NCBI RefSeq assembly: GCF_003369915.1
Contig: NC_046676.1
Coordinates: 4,402,001 to 4,466,000 of the forward strand
Source of the DNA: Drosophila miranda
Lineage: Eukaryota; Arthropoda; Insecta; Diptera; Drosophilidae
Direction: 5' to 3'
Length of the DNA stretch: 64,000 nt
The translations under genes were made by a program, and so were the position numbers. Positions 47,737-58,338 of this stretch are shown piece by piece. Each line of letters starts with the position of its first letter. Position 1 is the first letter of the stretch. The notes below the pieces were generated by a model. The model ran no database searches. It had not been told where the DNA came from and saw nothing but the letters and a program-made list of their open reading frames with translations.

Positions 47737-50118
47737 TGCTTCTTTTTGTTCTCTTCCCTCTGTCTCTCTCTCACACTTTTCGCAGTCGCTGCCACTCTCT
47801 TCCTCGTGCTGCTGATTTTATTTATAAATTTGTGCTTGCTCTTGCTTGCGGCGCTTCTTCTCTTGTCTATTCTCTCGTTTGCTCTTTTGCTTGTGAAAAC
47901 TTTTAACGTTGTTCTTTTTGCTTGCTTGTTTTCGTTTTCCTGTCAAAATTTCACCCGTGCAAAAATATTATTTGTATTTGTGGCTTGCCGGCTTTTCAAC
48001 GAGCGTCTGGCAGAAGGATTTTTCCACGCTCGCTGGTTGTATGGAAAGTTCGTAGAATCAACTTTCAATCTTGGCCAATATTGCGAGTTATATAACCAGC
48101 AGAGCAGACTGAACGGATTGTGCAATTTCGGATTTCGATTTGAATGGAAATTGCAATTGCAATGGAAATCGCTGCAGGCAGAATGCTTTAGCCCGCCGGA
48201 TACTACCGGAATGGCTGCCCCTTGGCCGATAATTATGAAAAATGTATTCACACTTTCGCCTTCCTCTTCCCGCTGGGCTCCCCGCTCCTACGTCTTTCTC
48301 TCTGGCTTCTCCGTAACTTCCACACGACTGCACTCGACGACTCGGGCAACTAAAATAATTTTCGAGAAGTTTTCCTTTGTGCCTGCATTCACGTTTTTTT
48401 GTTCTTCATTCTTTACGTCTGCCGCCGCCGCCTGCCAGCCTCTCCCCTTTACTATATTTCACTTAGTTTTTCCCGCCTCTCTCTCTCTCTGTCTGACTCT
48501 GCCCCAACCTCTGCCTTTCTGCTGCGTGGTTGGGATGCCGTTCTTGCCTCCCGACGTGTTGCACTTTTTGCCGAGCTCTTTGTCTACACTTTTTACCCGC
48601 AGATTATATGTACATCTGTTGCAGAACTATGCGAACATCCAATTTGTGTGTAGAATGTGAGGGTAACAGTTATTTAATTGAATCCCCAACAGATTTGCGG
48701 GCCTTGGGCGCTGGCTGATGATAGAAAAAACAGTATAAATCGGTAAATGTCGATCGGCAGCTGGGCACCATACCCTCTTGCTCCCCTCCAGCATACTGAG
48801 CGAGTACTGAGTAAACATATTCAAAAGAAAGTGTTTTAGCTTACATTTTGCGCAAGCATGGTAATCAAATAAACAGTATCAAATACAAAAGAAAGCTTAC
48901 AATTGACCTTCATATAGATGTATTTCAAATTTAAAATATTTCATATTTAAATTAAATATTTTTATATTTAGATTAAAACTATCACATACAAATTTGATAT
49001 ACTAATTTATGTTAAAGTGTTTTACACTTAGATTAATTTTTGACCGTTTTAAAAAGACTTATTAGCACATTTAGTTGTAAATCAAAGATAATTCTATGTA
49101 TTTCATCTCACTTAATGACCGAATTTAAGCCATATTTAAATATGGTTGTGTCTATTTTTAATATGCCACTTTTCTCTGAGTGTATGCACATACATAACTC
49201 TGCAAAATAACAACTTATAATTGGAGATAGATAATTACATTTTTTCATTACAAAATTCAAAATTTAATGATTGCCTGCGACGTGCCAGAGCTCTACACAG
49301 AAACAAATGGATGTCATTCTGATGGGAAATTTGATTATGAGCAAAATAGTTTCGCCACAAGATTGGCAGAGCGAAAACGGACTGGAAGCGAGCAGAACAG
49401 AACGTGACTTATCAACCGAAACGTGAATACCAAAAGGAACTACAGCAATGGGCACTGAGAAACAGGAGACAGGCAGGCCTTACAAAAGGATGATGCCAAA
49501 AGAAAAATGGCAACAGAACAGCAACATTTTCAGTGAGTCCAAACACCAAGTACACAAAACAAATCTGAATTCATGGAAGGAATACTTCCACTCTTCGCAA
49601 ACGAGAAAACTTACTTCAGAAAGAAGCGAAGGGAAGCCGAACCGAAGCGTCAGATACCCTCGCAGATCTCTTGTTCCACTAACAACTGAACAATAGTCGT
49701 CTTGGAGATCAGATCTTGACAGCTTTCAGCACGCGGGAAGGATGAGCCAACTGGGGAGCAAGTTTTTATTTAAATTCTCAGACAGATGAAAGAAAAAACG
49801 GTCAGAGACATAGCAGCACGACTTTTGCTGGTGATCCAGAATACATAAGTATTGAAAAATGCATGCTTCTTTGCGCTGCAAATATCTGTGAAAAGTAGTC
49901 CCAATACCCTCTTCAAGGGTAGAAACACCGACACAAATACAAGGCCCTTATCAGACTGGCACATCGCATCATCGCCACTGAGCTGCGACGACATTGACGG
50001 CGTTGTCTTGATAAGGGCGGGAGCAGGCGCTGATAAGGTGCTCCCCACAGCCGAAGAAGGCGAAAGTAGGGTAGGGAAATGTCAAAAGTTGGGAACGCCT
50101 GTTCGGGGCTTTTTCTAG
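47737..50118. other. 5' side of the PDZ gene and intergenic DNA
   Basis: On the minus strand the first 90 bases or so are purine-rich leader sequence (GAGAGAGACAGAGGGAAG). No clear TATA or initiator found. A 369-codon plus-strand frame crosses 47551-48660, but it is judged spurious. 48850-49260 is very AT-rich. No gene supported. Confidence 0.5.
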
Positions 50119-50124
50119 TTTATT
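50119..50124 (-). terminator. Polyadenylation signal of the acidic repeat-protein gene
   Basis: AATAAA on the minus strand, about 30 bases beyond the stop at 50154. Very short 3' UTR. Confidence 0.65.
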
Positions 50125-50153
50125 TAAATCTACTTTATGTTTAATGTGCGGGC

Positions 50154-50909
50154 TCATTCGATGTAGGTTGTCTCGTTGGCCTCCTTGGAGCTCACCTCCA
50201 TCACCTCGCATCCTTGGGCGTAGTCCTCGATGCTGGTGTTGTCCGGTGGAGTGATGGCAGGCACAGGTCCATCCTCTTTCTCAGCCTGACTGTCTTGATG
50301 AAGGGGATCCTCATCATCATCCACAATCTCAGCGCTGTGCGAGTCCTTGATGGCCTGACGTCTTCTCCTGTTGGCTTTCTCCGGCTCAGGCTGCTCCTTC
50401 TTCTTCAACTCCTCGGAGGATTCCCCCGAGCTATCCGTCTTGGCTTTGGCTTTTTCCTTGTCATTTCCATGTTCCTCCGAGGAGCTGCTGGCGTCCTTGC
50501 CAGCCGCCTCTGTGGATCTTCTTTTCCTCTGTTCTGCTTGTTCCGGTTCAGCCTGTGCCGGCTGCTGCTCCTTCTTTTTTAACTCCTCGGAAGATTCGCC
50601 GGAGCTGTCCGCCTTGGTTTTGGCCTTGTCCTTTCCATGCTCCTCCGAGGAGCTGCTGGCGTCATTGGCAGCCGCTTCAGGCGATCGCTTAACGACAGTC
50701 TTCGGACCACTGCTCTCGTTGCTGTCCCAGCCCGTACTCAATATCTCATCGCCCTCCACACTCTCTGCCAGCTCCTTCTCCAACTCCATCTCCATCTCAC
50801 TCTGCAGGCTGGATCCCCTCTCGGCGGACTCCTCTACACTCAGGGGCAGGGCAACTGCCGCACTAAGGACGAGGGCCGCCAGCGACAGGAGCAGCAAGGA
50901 TTGCTGCAT
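50154..50909 (-). CDS. Secreted Ser/Glu-rich repeat protein with basic processing-like sites (251 aa)
   Basis: Single exon on the minus strand with a short UTR and its own AATAAA. Residues 1 to about 20 are a signal peptide (QQSLLLLSLAALVLSAAVAL). An acidic pro-like part (EMEMELEKELAESVEGDE) is followed by KRSPEAA, then two 58-residue repeats. Each has DASSSSEEHG, a Lys/Asp-rich stretch and SSGESSEELKKKEQ. Basic clusters stand before, between and after them (VKRS, RKRRS, RRRRQ). The tail is acidic. Many serines fit the S-x-E pattern of secretory-pathway Fam20-type kinases. No cysteine except one near the C-terminus; mostly disordered. It may be a salivary, seminal or matrix phosphoprotein or a precursor cut at the basic sites. 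I do not recognise an orthologue. Confidence 0.75.
   Translation of the reverse strand: MQQSLLLLSLAALVLSAAVALPLSVEESAERGSSLQSEMEMELEKELAESVEGDEILSTGWDSNESSGPKTVVKRSPEAAANDASSSSEEHGKDKAKTKADSSGESSEELKKKEQQPAQAEPEQAEQRKRRSTEAAGKDASSSSEEHGNDKEKAKAKTDSSGESSEELKKKEQPEPEKANRRRRQAIKDSHSAEIVDDDEDPLHQDSQAEKEDGPVPAITPPDNTSIEDYAQGCEVMEVSSKEANETTYIE
50395..50690 (-). repeat. 174-base internal coding repeat (two copies)
   Basis: The block with AACTCCTCGG at 50407 recurs with the same order of motifs at 50581, an offset of 174 bases or 58 codons. GAGGAGCTGCTGGCGTC is identical in both copies (plus-strand sense), while linkers have diverged. This is an in-frame tandem duplication inside the secreted protein gene. 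Confidence 0.85.
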
Positions 50910-52812
50910 TGTGATTTACCTTATAATCCGCTATCGATATTCAGAAACAAATTTTGCCTCTTTGCCTCCAGATCTCTGTATTTGAACCTCGCGCTGCCAG
51001 TTGTGTTTTCCCACTAACAGTGGGTGCCCTGAAAGGTTTCCCACGAAACCTCAACAAATTTATTATCGCCTCGAATCCGATTGTCCGTCTTAAATGTAAT
51101 TAAAGCATCCATCAAGCAAGTCGTGCCTGATAACGGCCCCAGCCATTGGCACAGTCATCCCCGTCTATAAGTAGAGCTGCTGCAATGTGCCAATAGATTG
51201 CCTTCCCGTCGAACATTCACTCTTCCCTTTGCAGACTGCGCAATTGCCGGATTGTGCCAATTGCGATTTCAGACCGGGACTGGACTACTGGCTTGCATAA
51301 TTCATAAAAACAAATTGAGGGGATGGGGACCCGTAAACAGAATCTAACTGATAAGCCCGCGCTCTGAGAACGAGAGCCGAGACCAGCTCAGATGCGGATC
51401 ATCAGAAGATCAGGCCGAGGCGTAATTTGTAATTATCGACGCGTTCCCAGAAATAAAAGCAAAACACTGCACAAATACTCGTATATGTACGTACATATGT
51501 ACATATATGGAAATCGCTGTACACGCAACCCGTAACTGGTCACAATTGGCGGTGGCCTGCTGACGAAATAAATTATACTTTCGGAAAGCGGAACGTGACG
51601 ACGCGCCTTGAGAGACCTCTCAAGTTCAAGTATACACAAGATGCCGAATCTTTTCTGGGCTGAGTTGAGACGAAAATATCTTTTAAGGCGTACAAACAAC
51701 AGAGCCAAAGGACTTTTCACAAGTCCTGAATCGCATTTTAAGACAGGACGTGAGCGGCCTATCGAATCCATACGGGAGCCCTGACGAATGTCCACCGCAA
51801 TTATTTCGCGCCTACTGTTTACTCGACTATTAAAGGACGATAAACCATTTTATTCCCGTTCACGTTCACCTGAAGCCGTCATTAATGTAGGCGCGGCCAA
51901 ATAAGCGCCTTGAATGAAATGTAAGACAAATTTATTGAGCACCATCAAAGGGGACTCGATTGGCCCTGGCGGAGAGGAGCCCTCCACCCCGTAAAGTTCT
52001 TTAACTACCCCGCCAGGACCGGCTTATTGAATATGATTCCCAGATGGCCTCGGCACATCAAAGGCAGAGCGAGGCAAGCAAGAAAAAAGCCTCTCCTGTC
52101 GTCTCTTATGCTTAATTTAAGTGAATTTTGGATTCGCTGAATCAGTCTGCTACCCGCACCACCTCCTACAATACTCACAAAACAATAAAAAGAAAAGTAT
52201 TAAGAGCCGAAATCCACTCCAAGTGCGGCAGTATTTTCTATGCAAATTACTCTTTTCAACACTGCAGAACTTTATGCAAATCCAAGGCAGGCACCTGATG
52301 CCGCAACAAAAAAAATAATACACAAAAAGAAAACAAACAAAAAACAAACAGAGATGTGCCACACGCCTCGTAACATTTTGTCATATTTATTAAAAATTTA
52401 TCAATGTCATAAAGTTTGCCCCACAATCACACGGGCGCGAACAAAAGGAACGATCAATCAAATTTAAAGCAGCCCCAAAAGGATACCACAAATGGGACAC
52501 CAAAATATGAAGAGGAGTGATAAAACAGAAAGCTTAAAATTAAAGATATGTGGAGAGGCGGCAGAGAAATTAAAATTATATGCCATGCTCTAAATTTATA
52601 ACTTAAATGTAAAATGTAACTAATCGCCGAAATCGAAGTAGCGCCACTATATTTAGCAGCGGACACTTTTTGAACTAAAAACGATCGATTGCATTCACTA
52701 AGAGTCTCGCTGCTGGGTAATTCGTGTAGAATGTATGTAGAATCATGTAGAATTGCCAGTCTAGTCTTATATTTTACATTTATGTCGGGTATTTGAAGAG
52801 TTTAGGGATATT
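50910..52812. other. Upstream region of the acidic repeat-protein gene and intergenic DNA
   Basis: No gene seen. For the minus-strand gene, the only TATA-like motif I find is TTATAGA near 51160-51170, about 250 bases upstream, so its promoter is uncertain. Frames at 51433-51795 and elsewhere lack protein signatures. Confidence 0.45.
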
Positions 52813-53919
52813 TATACCCGATACTCAAAATGAGTATTGGGGTATATTAGATTTGTGGTAAAAGTGGATGTGTGTAACGTCCAGAAGGAATCGTTTCCGA
52901 CCCCATAAAGTATATATATTCTTGATCAGCATCAATAGCCGAGTCGATTGAGCCCTGTCTGTCTGTCCGTCCGTCCGTCTGTCCGTCTGTCCGTCCCCTT
53001 CAGCGCCTAGTGCTCAAAGACTATAAGAGCTAGAGCAACGATGTTTTGGATCCAGACTTCTGTGATATGTCACTGCTACAAAAATATTTCAAAACTTCGC
53101 CCCGCCCCCTTCCGCCCCCACAAAGGACGAAAATCTGTGGCATCCACAATTTTAAAGATATGAGAAAACCAAAAACGTAGAATTGTAGAGAATGACCATA
53201 TCTTTAAGACTGCGGAATCTGAATTGGATCGTATTATTATTATAGCCAGAATCAAGAAAACAATTTCATTTTTTCTCGCCCTGTCTCTCTCTAACACACA
53301 CGTAGCATAGCCGGCTTTGCTTAGAGTAAAACATTAGCGCCTAGATCTCAGAGACTATAAAAGCTAGAGCAACCAAATTTGGTATCCACACTCCTAATAT
53401 ATCGGACCGAGACGAGTTTGTTTCAAAATTTCGCCACACCCCCTTCCGCCCCCGCAAAGGATGAAAATCTGGGGATATTCACAAATCTCAGAGACTATTA
53501 AGGCTAGAGTAACCAAATTTGGTATCCGCACTCCTGTTAGATCTAACTATAAAACGTGTATCTCAAAATTTCGCCCCACCCCCTTCCGCCCCCACAAAGG
53601 ACGAAAATCTGTTGCATCCACAATATTGAGGATACGAGAAAACTAAAAACGCAGAATCATAGATAATGATCATATATATCAGATTGCTGAATCTGGATCA
53701 GATCAGATCATTTTTATAGCCAAAAGGAACAAATCAATTTGCACTGGCTACGCAGCCCCCGACGTCACGCTCAGACTGATTTTCTGTCTCTCTCGCACGC
53801 ACTCCTTGTCGTGTCGTTCAATATTAGCGGCGTCTGCCGGAGGAGAGCCATACTGACTTAGTATCGGGTATAACTGTAGAGTTGCGGTCTCCGCAGCAAC
53901 TCACAACGTTCCCCCTCGT
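52813..53919 (-). mobile_element. DINE-1-like (Helentron) element, full-length copy C
   Basis: Inverted relative to the copies at 19524 and 58339. It begins TATACCCGATACTCAAAATG and ends with the hairpin and AACGTTCCCCCTCGT. The (GTCY)n block (GTCTGTCTGTCCGTCCGTC) lies near 52959-52995, and three modules with CCGCCCCC..AAAGGA follow. By eye it is nearly identical to the inverted copy at 58339 over long stretches, so both are young or kept alike by gene conversion. Confidence 0.85.
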
Positions 53920-53958
53920 TTAGTTTTGTGGTGGACGAGTGAAACTGCCATAAGGAAG

Positions 53959-54110
53959 CGTTGCGACCCCATAAGGTATGTGTATTCCTGATCTTCATCA
54001 ATAGCCGAGGCGATATAGCCATTTCTCTCTGTCCATCCAGCTGTCCGCCCCGATGAGCGCCTAGATCTCAGAGTTTATAAGAGTTAGAGTACCAAAACAT
54101 TGTGTATGGA
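53959..54110 (-). mobile_element. DINE-1-like fragment upstream of the ciliary gene
   Basis: Repeats the element's CCATAAGGTAT, GATCTTCATCAATAGCCGAG, GTCCGCCC and AGCGCCTAGATCTCAGAG blocks in diverged form, directly next to copy C. It resembles the fragment at 19117-19252. It ends about 400 bases before the start codon of the CCDC96-type gene, so element DNA may contribute to that gene's promoter. Confidence 0.6.
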
Positions 54111-54507
54111 GACTCTGTGGGTTCCGATACAAATTCCGGTGCGTGCGTATACAATTTATTGTATAGGTTACATAAATCATAAGATTGCATACATATCTAC
54201 CTAAGTACCCACTATGAAATTGTTTTTAGTATATTACCGTTATCTTGAGAAATAGCTGAGACAAAAAAAAAGCAAATCCAACTTATTAATGATTGGAAAA
54301 CAGTATGGACTACAACATTAAATTCCGTATATCTCTTAGAAAATCTGTATTGCTGGGTTTTCCGTAAGATGTTTAAGGTTTACCCATGTTTTAGTTGTCA
54401 CTGTCATACATTTAACTCACATCATATGTGCTACGAGTAGTTTTAGGTAAACAACAACTTATAGCTAACACTAAAAACATACTCCACAACAAGTCAAACA
54501 CATTAAC

Positions 54508-56731
54508 ATGGATACAGAAGCCGACCCCACTGCAGACACTGAGCCCATCGATATCACAGAGATCGCAGACGACCAGTCCCAAAATGTCCCAGGTCTCCAA
54601 GATGTTCAAAATGGCTCTGAGGATCCAAATCTGGCGCCAGAGTCCGAAGCACAGGGCCAAGAAGAGCCCGAGAAAACAGAGAAGGTGAACTCCATTCTCC
54701 CTCCGGAAATACCAGAAAATAAAGAAGAGTTACAGGAGCAGGGCGATTTGGCAGAACTAGCCACATTAAAGGACGATGAAAGTGTTAAGGAACCGGAAGA
54801 TGTTAAGGAGCCAATGTATGTTTCGGGCGAGGATTTAAAAAAGAAAAAAAAAGCAGAGCGAAAACTTCGGATAAAAGAAATGGGAGAAAAGCGTTTCATA
54901 ATTAGTGACGACACCTCAAGGCGATCGTTTGATGCAGGGGACCTAGAAGAGGAACGAATCGCCGATGAAGAAGATGATCACGCGGAGTTCCGCGAGATGC
55001 GGAAACGAGAGGAGAAATTGCAGGCTCGTCACACGCATCTGCTGGAGGAGGATTACGAGGATGCGGTGCTCCGAGATGTGGAGGACGATGATTACTCCGA
55101 CATTGACGTGGAAATGTCGTCCATGAGCATTCCGAGGAGAATTGATAAGGGCACAGATACCGTTCGACTGAAGGAGGACTTTCTCAACGACTTTGATTTG
55201 CCCAGTTTGTCGGACTACTCCGAGGAATCCTTGGTACATGTTAAATCTCTCATCAAACAGGAGTCCATCATCCAGGCGGCAGTATCAGATGTTGGCATTT
55301 TTGTTGATCCACTAACCGGCGAGGTTCTGAGCAGCACAGCCTCCACCTCGTCGGAAGAGACCCAAAGGGTAGAAGAAGAGGAGGCCATAGAAGCGGAAGA
55401 AGAACCAGTGGAATGCCCCGAGATGTCTGACGATGACCTGCCAGTCCCAAAACTTCAGGGTGACCAGTCTCTACACGATTTTGACCAGTTCCGGCAATCC
55501 TATCTTACCCAGAGTCTGGGAGAGAAAGAACGAGATAGCGATGCCGAGGCCCGTACGCACCGAACCGAGCTAATGATTATTACCCAAGACTTTCTCAAAG
55601 ATCTCATCAACGCGCTGGTCAACAAATCGGAGACCATTAATCTGGACAATCTACTCAGATCCCGATGCGACAAGAGCAAGCTAATGGAAGAGCTCATTAC
55701 CGTCACGAAAAACTTCTACTTTGAGAAATTAGACAACATCTTCCTGCAGGGTCGCCTCGTCGAGTACTACAAGCGAAACAAGAACATGCGAGTATTCTCC
55801 CAGCTAGACCCGGAAGACGCAAGATCCTACGGTACGCGGTACACCGCGTCCCTAAACCAGGTCGATTTTATGAGGAATCGATTCATTACGGCCAAGCGCA
55901 AGAACAGCAGTCTTATGAACAAAGTGCTCCTGGATCTGCACTACACTCAAACCAACGCCTCGCGCTCTGAAGCGCATTTGAATCAGACGGTACGACATTA
56001 TCTCTCCCTCCAGGATATGGAGTACCTCAAGCGGCTGACGGATCGTGAGCTGAGGCTAATGAATGTCAAGCGAAACGAGATAAGCGACACTCGTCTCGTC
56101 CTCATTACCATGAAGCACACTTTGGGTCGTTTAACCGAAGTAAGTGCTTGCGACCAGATGTGGGCCCAGGATCACCTTTTGCTTTCTTCTTTCCCCAGAA
56201 AATCAATCAGTTTGAACGTGTGGGCGATGATCTGTACATAAACGACTTCATATCCATTCAGAATCAGGTTGTTACTTTGGATAAGAAGATCGAGGGTATA
56301 CCATAGATTTTTAGCTCCAACTCATGCCATTTCTAATCTATCTAATACTATCTCCAGAACGAAATATTGAACTGAAGAAGCTCCGTGGCAAGTACCATGT
56401 GGACCTGCATGTGATTCAGCACAACCGAGAGAAGGCGCTGGCTCTTGCCCATAAGCTTCAGCTCTGTAAGGCCTCCCTTGAAAATCTTTTGGACACGCAG
56501 CACGCGAAGAGAGAGGTTCTTTATCGTGCGAAGATGGACCGCACAAGGCTCCGCAAACAGCAGAAGGAACTGTCGTACCAGGGCGGCATCCTGTCGATGC
56601 CCTCCCTGATGTACGAATACGATAACACAGTGAAGGGACTGCTGGTGAAGCGAACCAGCGTCTTCAAGCTAAGGGAGACCCTGAAGAACCTCAATCGTCG
56701 CATACAAGAGTATGAATCGATCTCCATCTAG
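54508..56731 (+). CDS. CCDC96/CFAP184-type coiled-coil ciliary protein (3 exons, 700 aa)
   Basis: Exons 54508-56139, 56199-56295 and 56358-56731 (2103 bases), with introns of 59 and 62 bases (GTAAGT/CCCCAG, GTATAC/CTCCAG) that keep frame. The first third is acidic and disordered. A Lys-rich and Glu-rich stretch (KKKKKAERKLRIKEMGEKR) begins near residue 110. From about residue 350 the protein is almost continuous coiled coil. The C-terminal 170 residues carry the CCDC113/CCDC96 domain: the IEERNIELKKLRGKYH segment matches the family's IEERNEEL-LR core. In other organisms these proteins sit on axonemes near radial spokes and the nexin-dynein regulator. In flies the likely sites are sperm tails or chordotonal neurons. 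Length is close to that of vertebrate CCDC96. Polyadenylation signal follows 27 bases after the stop. Confidence 0.82.
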
Positions 56732-56757
56732 GAATATTCGACCAAATTGCGCTGCAC

Positions 56758-56763
56758 AATAAA
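56758..56763 (+). terminator. Polyadenylation signal of the CCDC96-type gene
   Basis: AATAAA 27 bases past the TAG at 56729-56731, ahead of T-rich sequence. Confidence 0.7.
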
Positions 56764-57088
56764 GATAGAAACTCCTTGCTACAGATATTCATAAGGATCA
56801 TTCTTTTGGCCTTATATTGCAGCCCGTTTTACCCTTTTCAGATCTCCAATTTACCAAGTGACACGCTATACTTGACTAGATACGAGTATTATCAAAACCT
56901 ATAAAGGATACAACCCCCATAAGTTGAGTGGCTTGTCGTTTGCCGTTCTCCCAATCCACATTCCAAAAACAGCATTATACAATTATAAAACATGCGAAAA
57001 ACCAAAAAAAATAAAACCAAATTGCCGAGAGACCACCATCAACCGCGACCAGCGGATATGTGGTGTCTCGCCAATTATTTGCTTTGAA
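56764..57088. other. Spacer between convergent 3' ends
   Basis: Short intergenic DNA between the CCDC96-type gene and the minus-strand small secreted gene. No gene seen; a poly-A-rich stretch lies near 57000-57015. Confidence 0.5.
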
Positions 57089-57367
57089 TTAAATGTATGC
57101 TTGCTCTAGCGCAGTGTCCATTATTCCGAACTCCTCCGACAAATGTTTGCTCAGGTAAACGTAATCCCACAGAACAGAGCACTCCCTGGCGGGGCTTCCG
57201 TCGGAGATTGGGCCCATTAATCGGCGGGCATATCCCAGCTGACGAATGGCGTTGAGAACTGAGGACACACATTCGTCAATACTGTCTTGTCCGAGAACAC
57301 CGACATGCGAGACCTGTAAAGTAATATATAAAATACATATAGCAATTCTGGCTGACCAGAGGATCAT
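57089..57367 (-). CDS. Small secreted protein of unknown function (about 92 aa)
   Basis: The minus-strand frame opens at 57397, but the ATG at 57367 (MILWSARIAIC) starts directly at a hydrophobic signal-peptide-like segment, so I prefer it. Cleavage is likely near VLGQDS. The mature part is about 66 residues with two cysteines (DECVSS and RECSVLWDY), amphipathic helices and no known motif. An acceptor-like TTTACAG sits inside the frame before VSHVG, so an alternative model has an intron there with another first exon. Size and convergence with a probably testis-expressed gene would fit a seminal fluid or small immune peptide, but no family is recognised. The frame is much more protein-like than its shadow frames. 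Confidence 0.55.
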   Translation of the reverse strand: MILWSARIAICILYITLQVSHVGVLGQDSIDECVSSVLNAIRQLGYARRLMGPISDGSPARECSVLWDYVYLSKHLSEEFGIMDTALEQAYI

Positions 57368-58338
57368 ATTCCTGTTTTTTATTGGGGCCCTGAACACGGT
57401 GTAACGAATTTGGCAGGTGTCGGGGAGTGAGAGAAGGGGGCACGCAGATATTCCCGGCTGGGAGGCTCGTCGGCTAGTTGGGGTGGTGATCTTGCCCTCC
57501 TCTCACTTAATGCCCATTCTCATTATTACAAGGTTATAATCTGTGCGTGCTACGACGAGAGTTAATTTGGACCTAAAATTCAACTGAACACATAACTGGC
57601 TCTTTCTTCGACCTGTCCCCGAACGCTTTTCCTCGCCTCAGATCTCGTTGAAGCGGATTGACCCTCCCTTCCTTGGCCATCCCTAGGTCGCAATTTTCAT
57701 GGAATGACCCCTCTGCGTTCTCATGGGGCTCTCAGGGGCATCTGGCTAGCCAAAGGCAAACAAAAACTATATTCTAGAACATTATAAAATTTATTGAATC
57801 CTACATAAACAAATTTATAAACTAAAACTAAACCTAACCCAAAAATAGGTACGCATAAAACAGATAAAATAGATGGAATTTCAAAATGACTTAATAATAG
57901 TGATAAATAAAATGAATAATTAATTCACATATAAAAAGATTAACAACGGCCAAACCGAAAGGGGGGGAGAAATAGAAACAGTAAGGGGGGAAGCATATAA
58001 AGTATTTGTCCCTCTCCTCTTTACTTTTTCAGTGGGACTCGAGTCAAATCGTTTGAGTTGAGTCTTTTACATTTCTCTTTCACACTCACCCGCAGATCCG
58101 CATGTCCACCGACGAAAGCGCTTTCCGGAGGAGAATCGGACCTGGAACGAGAACTCCGATAGGGAGTGGCATAAAGCACAAAAAAACTCACTCACAAATT
58201 CCCCACTTTCCTCTCTCCACACTTACTTTGAGAGATTCATTACATTCGAAAAGAAAACTTTCTCGTCCCTTTTCTTTTTCTCGTTCGCGTCGCCCCTTGC
58301 CGACTGACGATGTCTTTCTCAAAAAAAACTAACAAAAA
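57368..58338. other. Non-coding stretch left of DINE-1 copy D
   Basis: No gene supported. It is AT-rich at 57770-57960, with C/T-rich sequence at 58190-58330. A 76-codon frame at 58102-58332 has no family signature. The sequence could be old repeat DNA, since the element at 58339 is inserted into it. Confidence 0.4.

Noticed and set aside
47551..48660. 369-codon plus-strand open frame antisense to the PDZ gene's first exon
   Set aside because: The sequence is pyrimidine-rich on this strand, so stop codons (which need purines) are rare. The product is a low-complexity Leu/Phe/Ser mixture with no domain, and the opposite strand carries a spliced, recognisable PDZ exon.
50214..50985. Plus-strand frames of up to 204 codons opposite the acidic repeat protein
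   Set aside because: Shadow frames of the Ser/Glu repeats; the minus-strand product has a signal peptide, repeats and a close AATAAA.
53461..53646. 61-codon frame found in DINE-1 copy C and, inverted, in copy D (58612-58797)
   Set aside because: The same frame in both copies reflects high copy identity, not selection. It crosses module borders and matches no transposase.
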